Assembly (NCBI RefSeq): GCF_019968605.1
Contig: NZ_CP082966.1
Span: 4,019,501-4,083,500, forward strand
DNA length: 64,000 bases
Source of the DNA: Polaribacter litorisediminis
Lineage (GTDB): Bacteria; Bacteroidota; Bacteroidia; Flavobacteriales; Flavobacteriaceae
Reading direction: 5' to 3'
Numbering within the stretch: the first letter of the stretch is position 1; every line of letters starts with the position of its first letter. A program made the translations under genes and the position numbers. This document shows, in pieces, positions 56,784-64,000 of this stretch. Under the pieces are notes generated by a model. That model ran no database searches. It was not told where the DNA came from and worked only from the letters and a program-made list of their open reading frames with translations.

Positions 56784-58113
56784 AAAAATAAAAATCTAGT
56801 ATTTTCCCTTTAAAAAAGTACTCATATTTTGCCTTAATATATTCTGAATTATTTCTTGTTAATTTCGTTTTACTTTCAAGAAATTCATAATTATCAATAT
56901 TTCCAAGTAGATATTGTTTTTGTACAATATCAAAAGCTTGTTTTTGAGTTTTAAAAGCTATTTTGGCAGCCTTTAAATTTGATTCCGCAGTGTTTACATC
57001 ATTATAGGCTATTTTCATTTTATTTATTAAAACTTGTCTTTTATTCTTCAAATCTATTTCAGAAATTTTTAATTCTTCTTTAGCTTTTTTATTGTTTTCT
57101 ATTGTTGAAAAACGATTGAAAATAGGAAAAACTGCAGACAAACCTATGTAGTGAGTTCTATTATTATTTAATTGAACCCAAAAACCATTAGGCTCAGTCT
57201 GATTTGTCTCTTGGTTAAAAACTAAATCTTCCTGACCTAAAATATGAAAATAATTGCTACTATATGAATAGTTTAAATTAATTCTAGGATAAAAGCTTGC
57301 TTTTGAAATCTTAATATCTTTTTTTCTCAGCTCTAGATTTATTTTTAAAGAAACTATTTCTGGGTTTCTATCTATTACGTCCTCTGTAAGTTTTATATCT
57401 TTATTTAGTGAATTCTTAATCTTAATCTCTTCAATGTCAAAATTAATAAATTGCTGTATACCTAATAATTCTTGAAGTTCTATTAAACTATTTTGTACGT
57501 TATTTTTAGCAATATTTTTTTCTTTTTGATCTGAAGATAGTGTAGATTCTATTTCTAAAACTTCTCGTTTTCCAATCAAAGCTTTTTCGTAAAGCTTTTT
57601 TAACCTATCATAGTTTTGTTTACTAATATCAACTTGTTGTTTGGTAACTAAAAAGATTTCTTTATTAAATAATACTTGTAGAAATTTATTTGTAATATTT
57701 AAAGCTAAATCAAACCTTATCTTTTCAATCTCTATCTCAGACTTACTTTCTTCAAGTTTAGATTTCTGTAATTTATATTTATCCGAAAAACCATTAAAAA
57801 TATTTAAAGATGAAGATAGGCTAAAGCTATTCGAACTACTTTCTCTTTGACCAACATTTGTAGAAACATTAAATGAATTTCCTAGTGATAGATTTTGAGA
57901 TGCATTAAAATTTGCATCTGGCAAAAAATTTCCTTTAGATATTTTTGTATCGCTAACTAATATCTCTGTTCTTATTTTTTGTTTTATTACTTCAACATTG
58001 TTTTCTTTAGCATAACTTATACATTCCTCTAAAGTCCATTTTTTTTGAGAATGTAAATTATTAGAAACAATAATTAAAAAACTAAAAATTAGATATTTCA
58101 ATATGTTTTTCAT
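56776..58113 (-). CDS. TolC-family outer membrane efflux protein
   Basis: The 445-residue protein has a signal peptide ending HSQ (about residue 22) and begins its mature part with KKWTLEECISYAKENN, the standard TolC opening. Two similar helical halves follow, with long coiled segments (SKLEESKSEIEIEKIRFDLALNI; AKEELKISEIDLKNKRQVLINK). It forms the trimeric outer-membrane exit duct of a tripartite pump. Its start overlaps the end of the RND gene by one base, which makes it the last gene of the pump set. Confidence 0.9.
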   Translation of the reverse strand: MKNILKYLIFSFLIIVSNNLHSQKKWTLEECISYAKENNVEVIKQKIRTEILVSDTKISKGNFLPDANFNASQNLSLGNSFNVSTNVGQRESSSNSFSLSSSLNIFNGFSDKYKLQKSKLEESKSEIEIEKIRFDLALNITNKFLQVLFNKEIFLVTKQQVDISKQNYDRLKKLYEKALIGKREVLEIESTLSSDQKEKNIAKNNVQNSLIELQELLGIQQFINFDIEEIKIKNSLNKDIKLTEDVIDRNPEIVSLKINLELRKKDIKISKASFYPRINLNYSYSSNYFHILGQEDLVFNQETNQTEPNGFWVQLNNNRTHYIGLSAVFPIFNRFSTIENNKKAKEELKISEIDLKNKRQVLINKMKIAYNDVNTAESNLKAAKIAFKTQKQAFDIVQKQYLLGNIDNYEFLESKTKLTRNNSEYIKAKYEYFFKGKILDFYFFK

Positions 58114-61100
58114 TAGCTTTCTTTTTTACTTAACAAAGAATACATTAAAGGTATAAAATACAAACTTATAAAAGTTCCAATAAGCATTCCTCCGATAACC
58201 GTTAATGCCAGTGGTTTTTGTAGTTTAGCTCCTAAGCCATCCATAAATAAAAATGGTAATAACGCTAAAATAGTGGTTAAAGAGGTCATTAAAATAGGTT
58301 TTAAACGTAATTTACCTCCTAATTTTATAGCTTCTTCAATAGTTTTGCCTTCTTTCCTTAACATATTTATGGTGTGTAATTTTAAAATACTATCATTTAT
58401 AATTACTCCACTCATTACTACTATCCCTATTGCAGCCATCACATTAATTGTTCCACCAAACAACCAAAGTAATAACAATGCACCACCAATGTCTATTGGT
58501 ATTTCCAATAAAATAATAATAGGTTGCCATAAAGACTCAAATTGAGCTGCCATAATAAAATAAAGTAATAATACCGCTACCAAGATTACTATTAATAATT
58601 GATTACCTAATTCTTGTACATCGAAAAAACTACCACTAAAATTAATATTAAAATTACTTTGATTTTGAAATATGCTTTGTATTTCTTCAATTTTCTTCTC
58701 AGGTTTTTTTTGAGTTTTAATATTGAAAGCTAAAAACTCACCAGCTCTGTTAGCTGTAATCGATTTGTATTGGTTGGAAGGGTATATTCTAATTAAATTT
58801 CTAACAGCTATTAATTCTTTGTTTTTATTTTTTACGAATAATTCAGAAATCATTTTATCGAAAGCTTCATTTTCATAATTTAATTTAATAGGAATAAACT
58901 TTTGAGCAGTTTTTAAATTATCTATAAAGTTTTGATTAAAAGTAGTTTTCAGCTCATTTACTAAATCATCATAAGAAACATCATATAGTAAAACATTTTC
59001 ATGAAGCACTTCTATAAATGCTGTTTGTTTTAAGGGTATTTCAGAGTTTGTATAACCATTTAATAGTTCTTGTATATCTTGCACCTTATTTTCAGTTGGC
59101 ACCTCTAGAGAGCCTCTTGAAGATATTTGTGCAACTAACTCTTCTTTCTCATTTCCAAATAAATATTGAAATATATTTTTTGGAGCATCTAATGAAATTG
59201 TTGCATTTGGATATCTCCTTAAAAGTTTTACTTGAAGTTCTTTTTTTAAATTCTCAATTTCATTTACCGTCTTTGTTTGTAAGTATATAGATGCTTCAGA
59301 AAAACTCTTGCTATTATCTCTTTCTAATAAGAATTGTTGCTCTCCAACTTTAGAAAAAACCGTTTTCAGTGTTTTCTCATTTTCAAATAAAGTTTGTATT
59401 CTATTTTGGTTTTCATCAACATTAATATTCTCGTTCCAATCTATAGACAAGATTGCCTCATTTTGATTTGTATTTGGCAATTGTGAATAGGGCATTTTTA
59501 AAAATAAAATTACTGCTAGTAAAATACTTATTATCGAAATAGAAAAAACAATTATTTTTCTTTTAAAAAAGAAATGGTATCCTTTCTCGTACCAATTTTC
59601 AATTTGCTGAGTTTTTACATTAAATTGTAACCATTTTTCTATTTTAAAGTTTTTATTTTTTAACTGTTTATAGATTACAGGTATTAGTAGTATAGATACT
59701 AGTAAAGAAGAAAACAAACCAATAGCAACTGCCAATGCCTGGTCATAGAATAATGCACCTGTAATACCACTTAAAAAAAGTAATGGTAAAAAAACAGAAC
59801 AAGTTGTTAAAACAGAACTTATTAAAGGTGTTATAATTTCGTTGGTTCCTTTTACACAAGCATTTATTAAATTTTCTCCAGTTTCTAATTTTTGTGTTAT
59901 GTTGTCGATTACAATAATAGCGTTGTCTATCATCATTCCTACACCTAGAATTAAACCAGAAAGTGAAATTATATTTATAGACAAGCCAAATAAATACATG
60001 AACAAAATACTAATTACTAAGGAAATTGGAATACTTACCGCAATTATTAAAGGAGATTTTACATCTTTTAAAAAGAAAAACATAATCATAATTGCCAAAA
60101 GGCTTCCTATCCATAAACTCGATTTTAAATTATCAATAGAAAGTTTTAGCAATTTAGTTTGATCTTGATTTGTTGAAAATTCCAAGTCAGGATAATCTTT
60201 ATTAAAAGAATTTGTTACTTTTTCTAAAGCTTCTTTTAACTCATAAACTCTTGCATCAGCTTGTTTAATAATCGATAAAACAATCGCTCTTTTTCCATTT
60301 AAATAAACTAAGCCTTTTTCTTTTTCTGATTGTAAACTAACTTTAGCTAAATCTTTTAACTGAAATAATTTATCATTTATATTTAAATAAATTTCTTCAA
60401 TATCTTTTTTATTTTTAAGTGGATTTGCAAATTTGAAATTGTATTGATAAATTCCATTTTGTACCAATAGATTTCCTAGTTCAAAGTTATTTTGTTTAAT
60501 TGCATTAATTAACTCATTTGTGCCAATTCCTAAACTTTGTAACTTTTGAGTATTAGGAGTAACTGAAATTTCTGGTTTTGTTAAACCACTAATATCTGCA
60601 AGAGCAATATCTGGTAATTGCTCTATTCTTTTTTTTAAAACAGTTTCTGTAAAATCACTTAATTCTAAAAATTTTTCTTTAGAAAAATTTTCTTTTAATG
60701 AGACTGTTAAGTTAACAATAGGAATATCTGTGGCAGAAGCTTTTATAACTTTAGGTCTTTCTAAATCTCTAGGCAAATAATTTAATGAAGCATCTACTTT
60801 TTCATTAACCTCAATAAAAGCTAAATTAGTGTTTGTACCATATTCAAACACTAACTTTAGTGTTGCAAAACCATCTCTTGTTTCTGAAGTAATATCTTTT
60901 AAGTTACCGACTTGAAGTAGCTGATTTCTTAGCGGTCTTATTAAGTTTGTTTCTAATTCTCGAGTTGTATTGTTAGGGTAACTAACTTGAACTGTAATTT
61001 CTGGTATTGGAATATTAGGCATTAAAGAAGTTGGAATTCTTGATGAAGAAACAACACCTAATAATAAAAAGGCTAGAGTAGCCATAAAAACAGCAATGGG

Positions 61101-61124
61101 TCTATTTATTAGAAACTTTACCAT
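58113..61124 (-). CDS. RND-family inner membrane transporter
   Basis: This 1003-residue protein has the RND plan: a first TM helix (FLINRPIAVFMATLAFLLLG), a large periplasmic loop, a cluster of six TM helices including GLILGVGMMIDNAIIVIDNI with the proton-relay aspartates, and then a repeat of the same plan in the second half (GIVVMSGVIINDSILKLH). The family expels drugs, metals or other substrates using proton flow, working with the periplasmic adaptor and the outer membrane protein encoded beside it. It looks like the HAE1/CusA group. The substrate is not readable. Given the peptide genes upstream, export of a peptide or lipid is possible. Confidence 0.92.
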   Translation of the reverse strand: MVKFLINRPIAVFMATLAFLLLGVVSSSRIPTSLMPNIPIPEITVQVSYPNNTTRELETNLIRPLRNQLLQVGNLKDITSETRDGFATLKLVFEYGTNTNLAFIEVNEKVDASLNYLPRDLERPKVIKASATDIPIVNLTVSLKENFSKEKFLELSDFTETVLKKRIEQLPDIALADISGLTKPEISVTPNTQKLQSLGIGTNELINAIKQNNFELGNLLVQNGIYQYNFKFANPLKNKKDIEEIYLNINDKLFQLKDLAKVSLQSEKEKGLVYLNGKRAIVLSIIKQADARVYELKEALEKVTNSFNKDYPDLEFSTNQDQTKLLKLSIDNLKSSLWIGSLLAIMIMFFFLKDVKSPLIIAVSIPISLVISILFMYLFGLSINIISLSGLILGVGMMIDNAIIVIDNITQKLETGENLINACVKGTNEIITPLISSVLTTCSVFLPLLFLSGITGALFYDQALAVAIGLFSSLLVSILLIPVIYKQLKNKNFKIEKWLQFNVKTQQIENWYEKGYHFFFKRKIIVFSISIISILLAVILFLKMPYSQLPNTNQNEAILSIDWNENINVDENQNRIQTLFENEKTLKTVFSKVGEQQFLLERDNSKSFSEASIYLQTKTVNEIENLKKELQVKLLRRYPNATISLDAPKNIFQYLFGNEKEELVAQISSRGSLEVPTENKVQDIQELLNGYTNSEIPLKQTAFIEVLHENVLLYDVSYDDLVNELKTTFNQNFIDNLKTAQKFIPIKLNYENEAFDKMISELFVKNKNKELIAVRNLIRIYPSNQYKSITANRAGEFLAFNIKTQKKPEKKIEEIQSIFQNQSNFNINFSGSFFDVQELGNQLLIVILVAVLLLYFIMAAQFESLWQPIIILLEIPIDIGGALLLLWLFGGTINVMAAIGIVVMSGVIINDSILKLHTINMLRKEGKTIEEAIKLGGKLRLKPILMTSLTTILALLPFLFMDGLGAKLQKPLALTVIGGMLIGTFISLYFIPLMYSLLSKKES

Positions 61125-61133
61125 AGTTTCTAA

Positions 61134-62198
61134 TTATTTTATATATACCTCTTTCTCAATAAAAGTAGCATTAACTTTTGCATCGTGAGATAAATTTAAA
61201 TTACCTGAAACTATAATAGTGTCCGAAACTTTTAAACCTTTTTTAATTGCATAACTATTATTATTTTCTCCAGCCACTTCTACATAGTTCCATTTTGCCA
61301 ATCCTTTTTCTAGGGTAAAAACAACTTGCCTATTTGAACGTAAAACCAAGGCTTCTTTTGGTATCACAATAACATCTTTTAAAGGCTTATTAATTAAAAC
61401 TTTTACATTCATACCATCTAGTAAATTAGTTTCTTTACTTAAAACCTTGGCTTTAATTTTAATTAATCCATTTTTATCAACTAGTGGGTTAATCTCTGTT
61501 ATTCTGCCTTTTAACGATTCATCATTGTTAACAAAAGAGAGTATTTCAATTTCTTGCCCAATTGAAACAAACTGAAATTCATTTTCTAAAACCGAAAAGA
61601 AAACTTCTAATTTATTAGGATTGATTAACGTGCAAAACACATCTGCAGTAGTGATAAAATCACCTTCTTTTTTTTCTAAATTAGCAATAATACCAGAAAA
61701 TGGAGCTTTTAATATTGTTTGATTATATTCTATTTGAGCCCTATCTAAATTATTCTGTGCTTCAAATAGTCCGCTTCTTATTTTTAGGTTTTCAAAACTA
61801 GATTTTGTAATGTTATTGCCGAAATTTATTTTTTCTTCTTCAAATTTGTACTTAGCTTTTTGTAGTTCAATTTTTGCTTTTTCTATACTGTTTTCTAAAA
61901 TTTTATTTTCTAATAATCCTAAAACTTGATTGTATTTAACAATTTCTCCTACACTAGTCTTAATTGAACTAATGATGTTATTTTGTGTAAAACGTAAATC
62001 TGATTTTAAAGAGTAATTAATTTTACCATTAAATAATATTTTTTTATTAAAATAATTTACATCTATTTTTTTTGTTAAAACTTTAATAGTATCATATGAA
62101 ATATCATTATAGTCTTCATTATTCACTATCTCATTATTTTTACATTTAGAAAACATGTAAATAATAAGAATTAAAATAAAATAAAATTTTAAATTCAT
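61134..62198 (-). CDS. Periplasmic adaptor (membrane fusion protein) lipoprotein
   Basis: The 354-residue HlyD/AcrA-like adaptor has a lipoprotein signal ending MFSKC (Cys19). The hairpin region contains SSIKTSVGEIVKYNQVLGLLE followed by a helical hairpin (about 95-150) and ILKAPFSGIIANLEKKEGDFI, the two lipoyl half-motifs. A beta-barrel (about 190-270) and a C-terminal membrane-proximal domain complete it. It bridges the RND protein and the TolC-like channel. It lies 9 bp upstream of the RND gene on the same strand. Confidence 0.9.
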   Translation of the reverse strand: MNLKFYFILILIIYMFSKCKNNEIVNNEDYNDISYDTIKVLTKKIDVNYFNKKILFNGKINYSLKSDLRFTQNNIISSIKTSVGEIVKYNQVLGLLENKILENSIEKAKIELQKAKYKFEEEKINFGNNITKSSFENLKIRSGLFEAQNNLDRAQIEYNQTILKAPFSGIIANLEKKEGDFITTADVFCTLINPNKLEVFFSVLENEFQFVSIGQEIEILSFVNNDESLKGRITEINPLVDKNGLIKIKAKVLSKETNLLDGMNVKVLINKPLKDVIVIPKEALVLRSNRQVVFTLEKGLAKWNYVEVAGENNNSYAIKKGLKVSDTIIVSGNLNLSHDAKVNATFIEKEVYIK

Positions 62199-62212
62199 AG
62201 ATAATAAGATTA

Positions 62213-62623
62213 TTAATCCATTACTATACCTGAAACTCGAAGTGTTAAAGGTGAAGTTTCATTATTGGAGACAATAAATATTTCTTTTGAAAAACGACCT
62301 TTTTTATTTGAGTCATAAACAACCAAAATACTATCTATATCATTAGGTTTTAGTTTTTTTTTTGACCAAAAAGGAATGGTACAACCACATGATGCTTTAA
62401 CTGATTCAATTTTAAAGTCATTTTCTCCAATATTCTTGTATGAAAAATAAATAGAATCTGCTTTAAATAGTTTCAGTTTATCAAAGTTATAATGTTGATT
62501 CTCTAATTTTATAGTTGTCTTTTTGCTTAAAATTCTTTTAAAATCGTTTGGCTTTCTTATACTATATGAAATTAGAAAGAATATTACAAAAATAAATATA
62601 AGAATTACTGTTTTTTTTATCAT
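62213..62623 (-). CDS. DUF1573-family exported protein
   Basis: The 136-residue protein has an N-terminal hydrophobic anchor or signal (about 5-22). The remainder matches DUF1573: a short Ig-like (ASH/Hydin-type) beta domain with FSYKNIGENDFKIESVKASCGCT, where the CGC motif is typical, then KPNDIDSILVVYDSNKKGRF. The family is abundant in Bacteroidota and is often beside exported peptides and transporters, but has no firm function. It starts one base after the beta-propeller gene stop and lies 14 bp upstream of the pump adaptor. Confidence 0.8.
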   Translation of the reverse strand: MIKKTVILIFIFVIFFLISYSIRKPNDFKRILSKKTTIKLENQHYNFDKLKLFKADSIYFSYKNIGENDFKIESVKASCGCTIPFWSKKKLKPNDIDSILVVYDSNKKGRFSKEIFIVSNNETSPLTLRVSGIVMD

Positions 62624-62624
62624 A

Positions 62625-63662
62625 TTATTGTAAAGTTGGCTTTAAAAAAAATAACTCAAAATCTTCATTTTTATAAAAACTACTTTCCAAATTTTTAACT
62701 GAAATTAAAAATTCATCATCTTTACCAACAATGAAAGGAAAATATTTTTCATTAGTAATATCGTTTTCAACATTAGAAACATCAAAATTCATTACTTTTC
62801 TAGTTGATTTATTAACTATAGCAACATATTCTTTACTCTTTTTGATAAAAGAAAAATAAAAATGCTTGTTTGTTGAAAAGAAAAACTCTTTAATGACTTC
62901 TTTATAAAAAAACGGATTACTTTTTTCTGTTTTAAAATTTTTTATATCACCTAATTCAGCTTCGTCTAATTCCACGCCATTAAAAATTATTTTATATCCT
63001 ATTTTTAAATTAGAACCTTTTATTTGGTAAAGAGCATTTGAGTAATTCTTAAAAAAAAACAAATCTTTATTAATATTTATGAAAGAATTATATGGGTATA
63101 CACCATGTGATGGATGTTCTTTTAAATACTGAATTTGTTTATTAAAATTCATGTCAGCAATCATTAATAAGTCCTGACCTTTCCCATTTACTAAATAATA
63201 ATATTCATCTGTCTTATAAAACCTTGTACTTGGATAATCAATTCTTTTGCTATTAATATATTCAAAAGTATTAACATCGAAAAAAAGGACTTTACCTGCA
63301 ACAAGCATTTCAATTTTTTGTGAATCAATTAAAAAGTCATAAATATTTTGTGTTTCATCAAAAGGAACAGTGATTTTTTTTATAAACTCACCCTTAGTAT
63401 CAAATATATACACGCCAGGAGATGAAAATCTATTCAAGATAAAAATAAAATTTTTATGAACAAGTATTTTATCTATTGAAGCAATTAGATTTCTGTTTTT
63501 TGTGTTTAATTTTATTTTTTTTTCAACTTCAAAAAAAGCGCTTAATTTATGTCTAACTATCTGCTCATTTGTGTCTATATTTAAAACCTTAAAATCTCCT
63601 GAATCTTTATTTTTACAAGAAAACAGAAGTGAAAATAAAATAATTATAAAGATATTTTTCAT
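62625..63662 (-). CDS. Six-bladed beta-propeller lipoprotein (BF3164-like)
   Basis: I place the start at the ATG at 63662 (MKNIFIIILFSLLFSC, Cys16), giving 345 residues and a good lipobox. A start eight codons upstream would spoil the signal. The mature part is built of repeated four-strand units (KILVHKNFIFILNRFSSPGVYIFDTKGEF, FYKTDEYYYLVNGKGQDLLMIADMN), as in the 6-bladed propeller proteins that accompany NVEALA-type peptides and DUF1573 proteins in Bacteroidota. It is probably surface or periplasmic and ligand-binding. No enzymatic residues are evident. Confidence 0.75.
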   Translation of the reverse strand: MKNIFIIILFSLLFSCKNKDSGDFKVLNIDTNEQIVRHKLSAFFEVEKKIKLNTKNRNLIASIDKILVHKNFIFILNRFSSPGVYIFDTKGEFIKKITVPFDETQNIYDFLIDSQKIEMLVAGKVLFFDVNTFEYINSKRIDYPSTRFYKTDEYYYLVNGKGQDLLMIADMNFNKQIQYLKEHPSHGVYPYNSFININKDLFFFKNYSNALYQIKGSNLKIGYKIIFNGVELDEAELGDIKNFKTEKSNPFFYKEVIKEFFFSTNKHFYFSFIKKSKEYVAIVNKSTRKVMNFDVSNVENDITNEKYFPFIVGKDDEFLISVKNLESSFYKNEDFELFFLKPTLQ

Positions 63663-63677
63663 TATATTTTTAAATGA

Positions 63678-63714
63678 AAATAACATTCATTATTTAAAAT
63701 AATGAATGTTATTT
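63678..63714 (-). terminator. 18-bp perfect inverted repeat between the peptide gene and the propeller operon
   Basis: The arms AAATAACATTCATTATTT and AAATAATGAATGTTATTT are exact complements separated by a single A. This very stable cruciform or hairpin is placed 13 bp after the peptide gene and 15 bp before the propeller ATG. On the minus strand it is followed by a TTTTC stretch. It probably ends most transcripts of the peptide gene or protects their 3' ends, so that the downstream operon is made at a lower level. Confidence 0.65.
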
Positions 63715-63727
63715 AGTGATTTATAAA

Positions 63728-63979
63728 TTAATTTGGTGCTTGTGTAATAACTGGTTTATCACCACATGTTGTTGAATCCCCACAATTACAACCAACACCA
63801 TTACCATTAACATGGCAAATAGTTCTGTCTCCAGTCCCCCATCCAGGGCAGTCTATTTGCTCAGATGTACATTCATTTTGAAATGCATTTGCTTCATTAG
63901 GAACGAAACTGAATGCAATTCCTAAAGCCATTGAACAAACTAATAATGCGCTAAATAGATTTTTTTTTAATTTTTTCAT
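63728..63979 (-). CDS. Small Cys-rich secreted peptide (NVEALA-like)
   Basis: The 83-residue precursor has a lysine-rich start, a hydrophobic signal (about 9-25) and an NEANAF motif near residue 28 that resembles the cleavage region of NVEALA peptides of Bacteroidota. The mature part is about 50 residues with six cysteines (CTSEQIDC, ICHVNGNGVGCNCG, TTCGDK), implying disulfides outside the cytoplasm. It lies upstream of a propeller lipoprotein, a DUF1573 protein and an RND pump in one direction, as these peptides often do. It could be a signalling or toxic peptide. The family match is by resemblance only. Confidence 0.65.
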   Translation of the reverse strand: MKKLKKNLFSALLVCSMALGIAFSFVPNEANAFQNECTSEQIDCPGWGTGDRTICHVNGNGVGCNCGDSTTCGDKPVITQAPN

Positions 63980-64000
63980 TTTAAGTGTTTTTTTTAAACC

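Noticed and set aside
59842..60162. A 106-codon plus-strand frame inside the RND gene
   Set aside because: It is complementary to conserved RND transmembrane motifs and so is a shadow frame.
51500..64000. A third tRNA-Met core copy closing element C
   Set aside because: No further copy of the conserved T-arm and acceptor sequence was seen. The end of C must lie outside the window or be altered.

Overview
The window looks like chromosomal DNA of a low-GC member of the Bacteroidota, most likely a flavobacterium. The evidence is a type IX secretion (T9SS) sorting domain on a glycosidase, several lipoproteins with short Bacteroidota-style lipoboxes, a promoter of the TTTG-N19-TAnnTTTG class, LytTR and HisKA_3 regulators, and strongly AT-rich intergenic DNA. 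No genus is assigned.

Region 1 (1-16.4 kb) is a co-directional carbohydrate locus. It encodes a GH2 enzyme, an (alpha/alpha)6 MGH1-like lipoprotein, a GH144-like lipoprotein, a GH35/GH42-like enzyme with a DUF5597-type tail, and a large modular T9SS-exported GH144-like protein with a duplicated accessory domain. These are followed by xylulokinase, xylose isomerase, an MFS sugar/proton symporter and an SSS sodium/sugar symporter. The extracytoplasmic enzymes would trim a glycan and the last four proteins would import and metabolise the xylose. A 42-bp relic of a second DUF5597-type gene end survives just upstream of xylB.

Region 2 (16.4-49.2 kb) is a discrete integrated element. It is bounded by two identical 48-bp copies of the 3' part of a tRNA-Met(CAT) gene and has its own tyrosine recombinase at the left end. 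Matching paired 12-bp repeats, probably integrase arm sites, lie just inside both ends. Neither tRNA copy has a 5' half. A different paired 12-bp repeat lies left of copy 1 and a third lies right of copy 2. The simplest reading is a tandem array of at least three related elements (A, B, C) in one tRNA-Met gene, with the xylose locus as cargo at the right end of A. Element B carries an integrase, small backbone genes and two co-directional defence-type gene blocks. The first is a DISARM-like trio (DUF1998-type helicase with a nuclease-like tail, SNF2 helicase of DrmD type, Eco57I-like adenine methylase) followed by two dynamin-like GTPases. The second is a GHKL ATPase with a DUF3883 nuclease-like tail, a DEDDh exonuclease fused to the first half of a RecQ helicase, the second half of that helicase fused to a UvrD helicase, and a HIRAN/coiled-coil protein. 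The RecQ motor is divided between two genes joined by a TAATG overlap. I do not recognise this second block as a named system, and it is the best candidate here for something undescribed.

Region 3 (49.2-51.5 kb) is the left end of element C: a second integrase and a backbone paralogous to that of B (short C-terminal-motif protein, inverted repeat, zinc-finger protein). Region 4 (51.5-64 kb) holds a MazEF-type toxin-antitoxin pair with a palindromic operator, a membrane-anchored unknown, a LytTR regulator broken by one in-frame amber codon, a tiny lipoprotein missed by length cut-offs, and a TPR sensor kinase/response regulator pair. Running toward these on the minus strand is a locus for a small Cys-rich secreted peptide, a beta-propeller lipoprotein, a DUF1573 protein and an RND-type tripartite efflux pump. 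Where element C ends is not visible.
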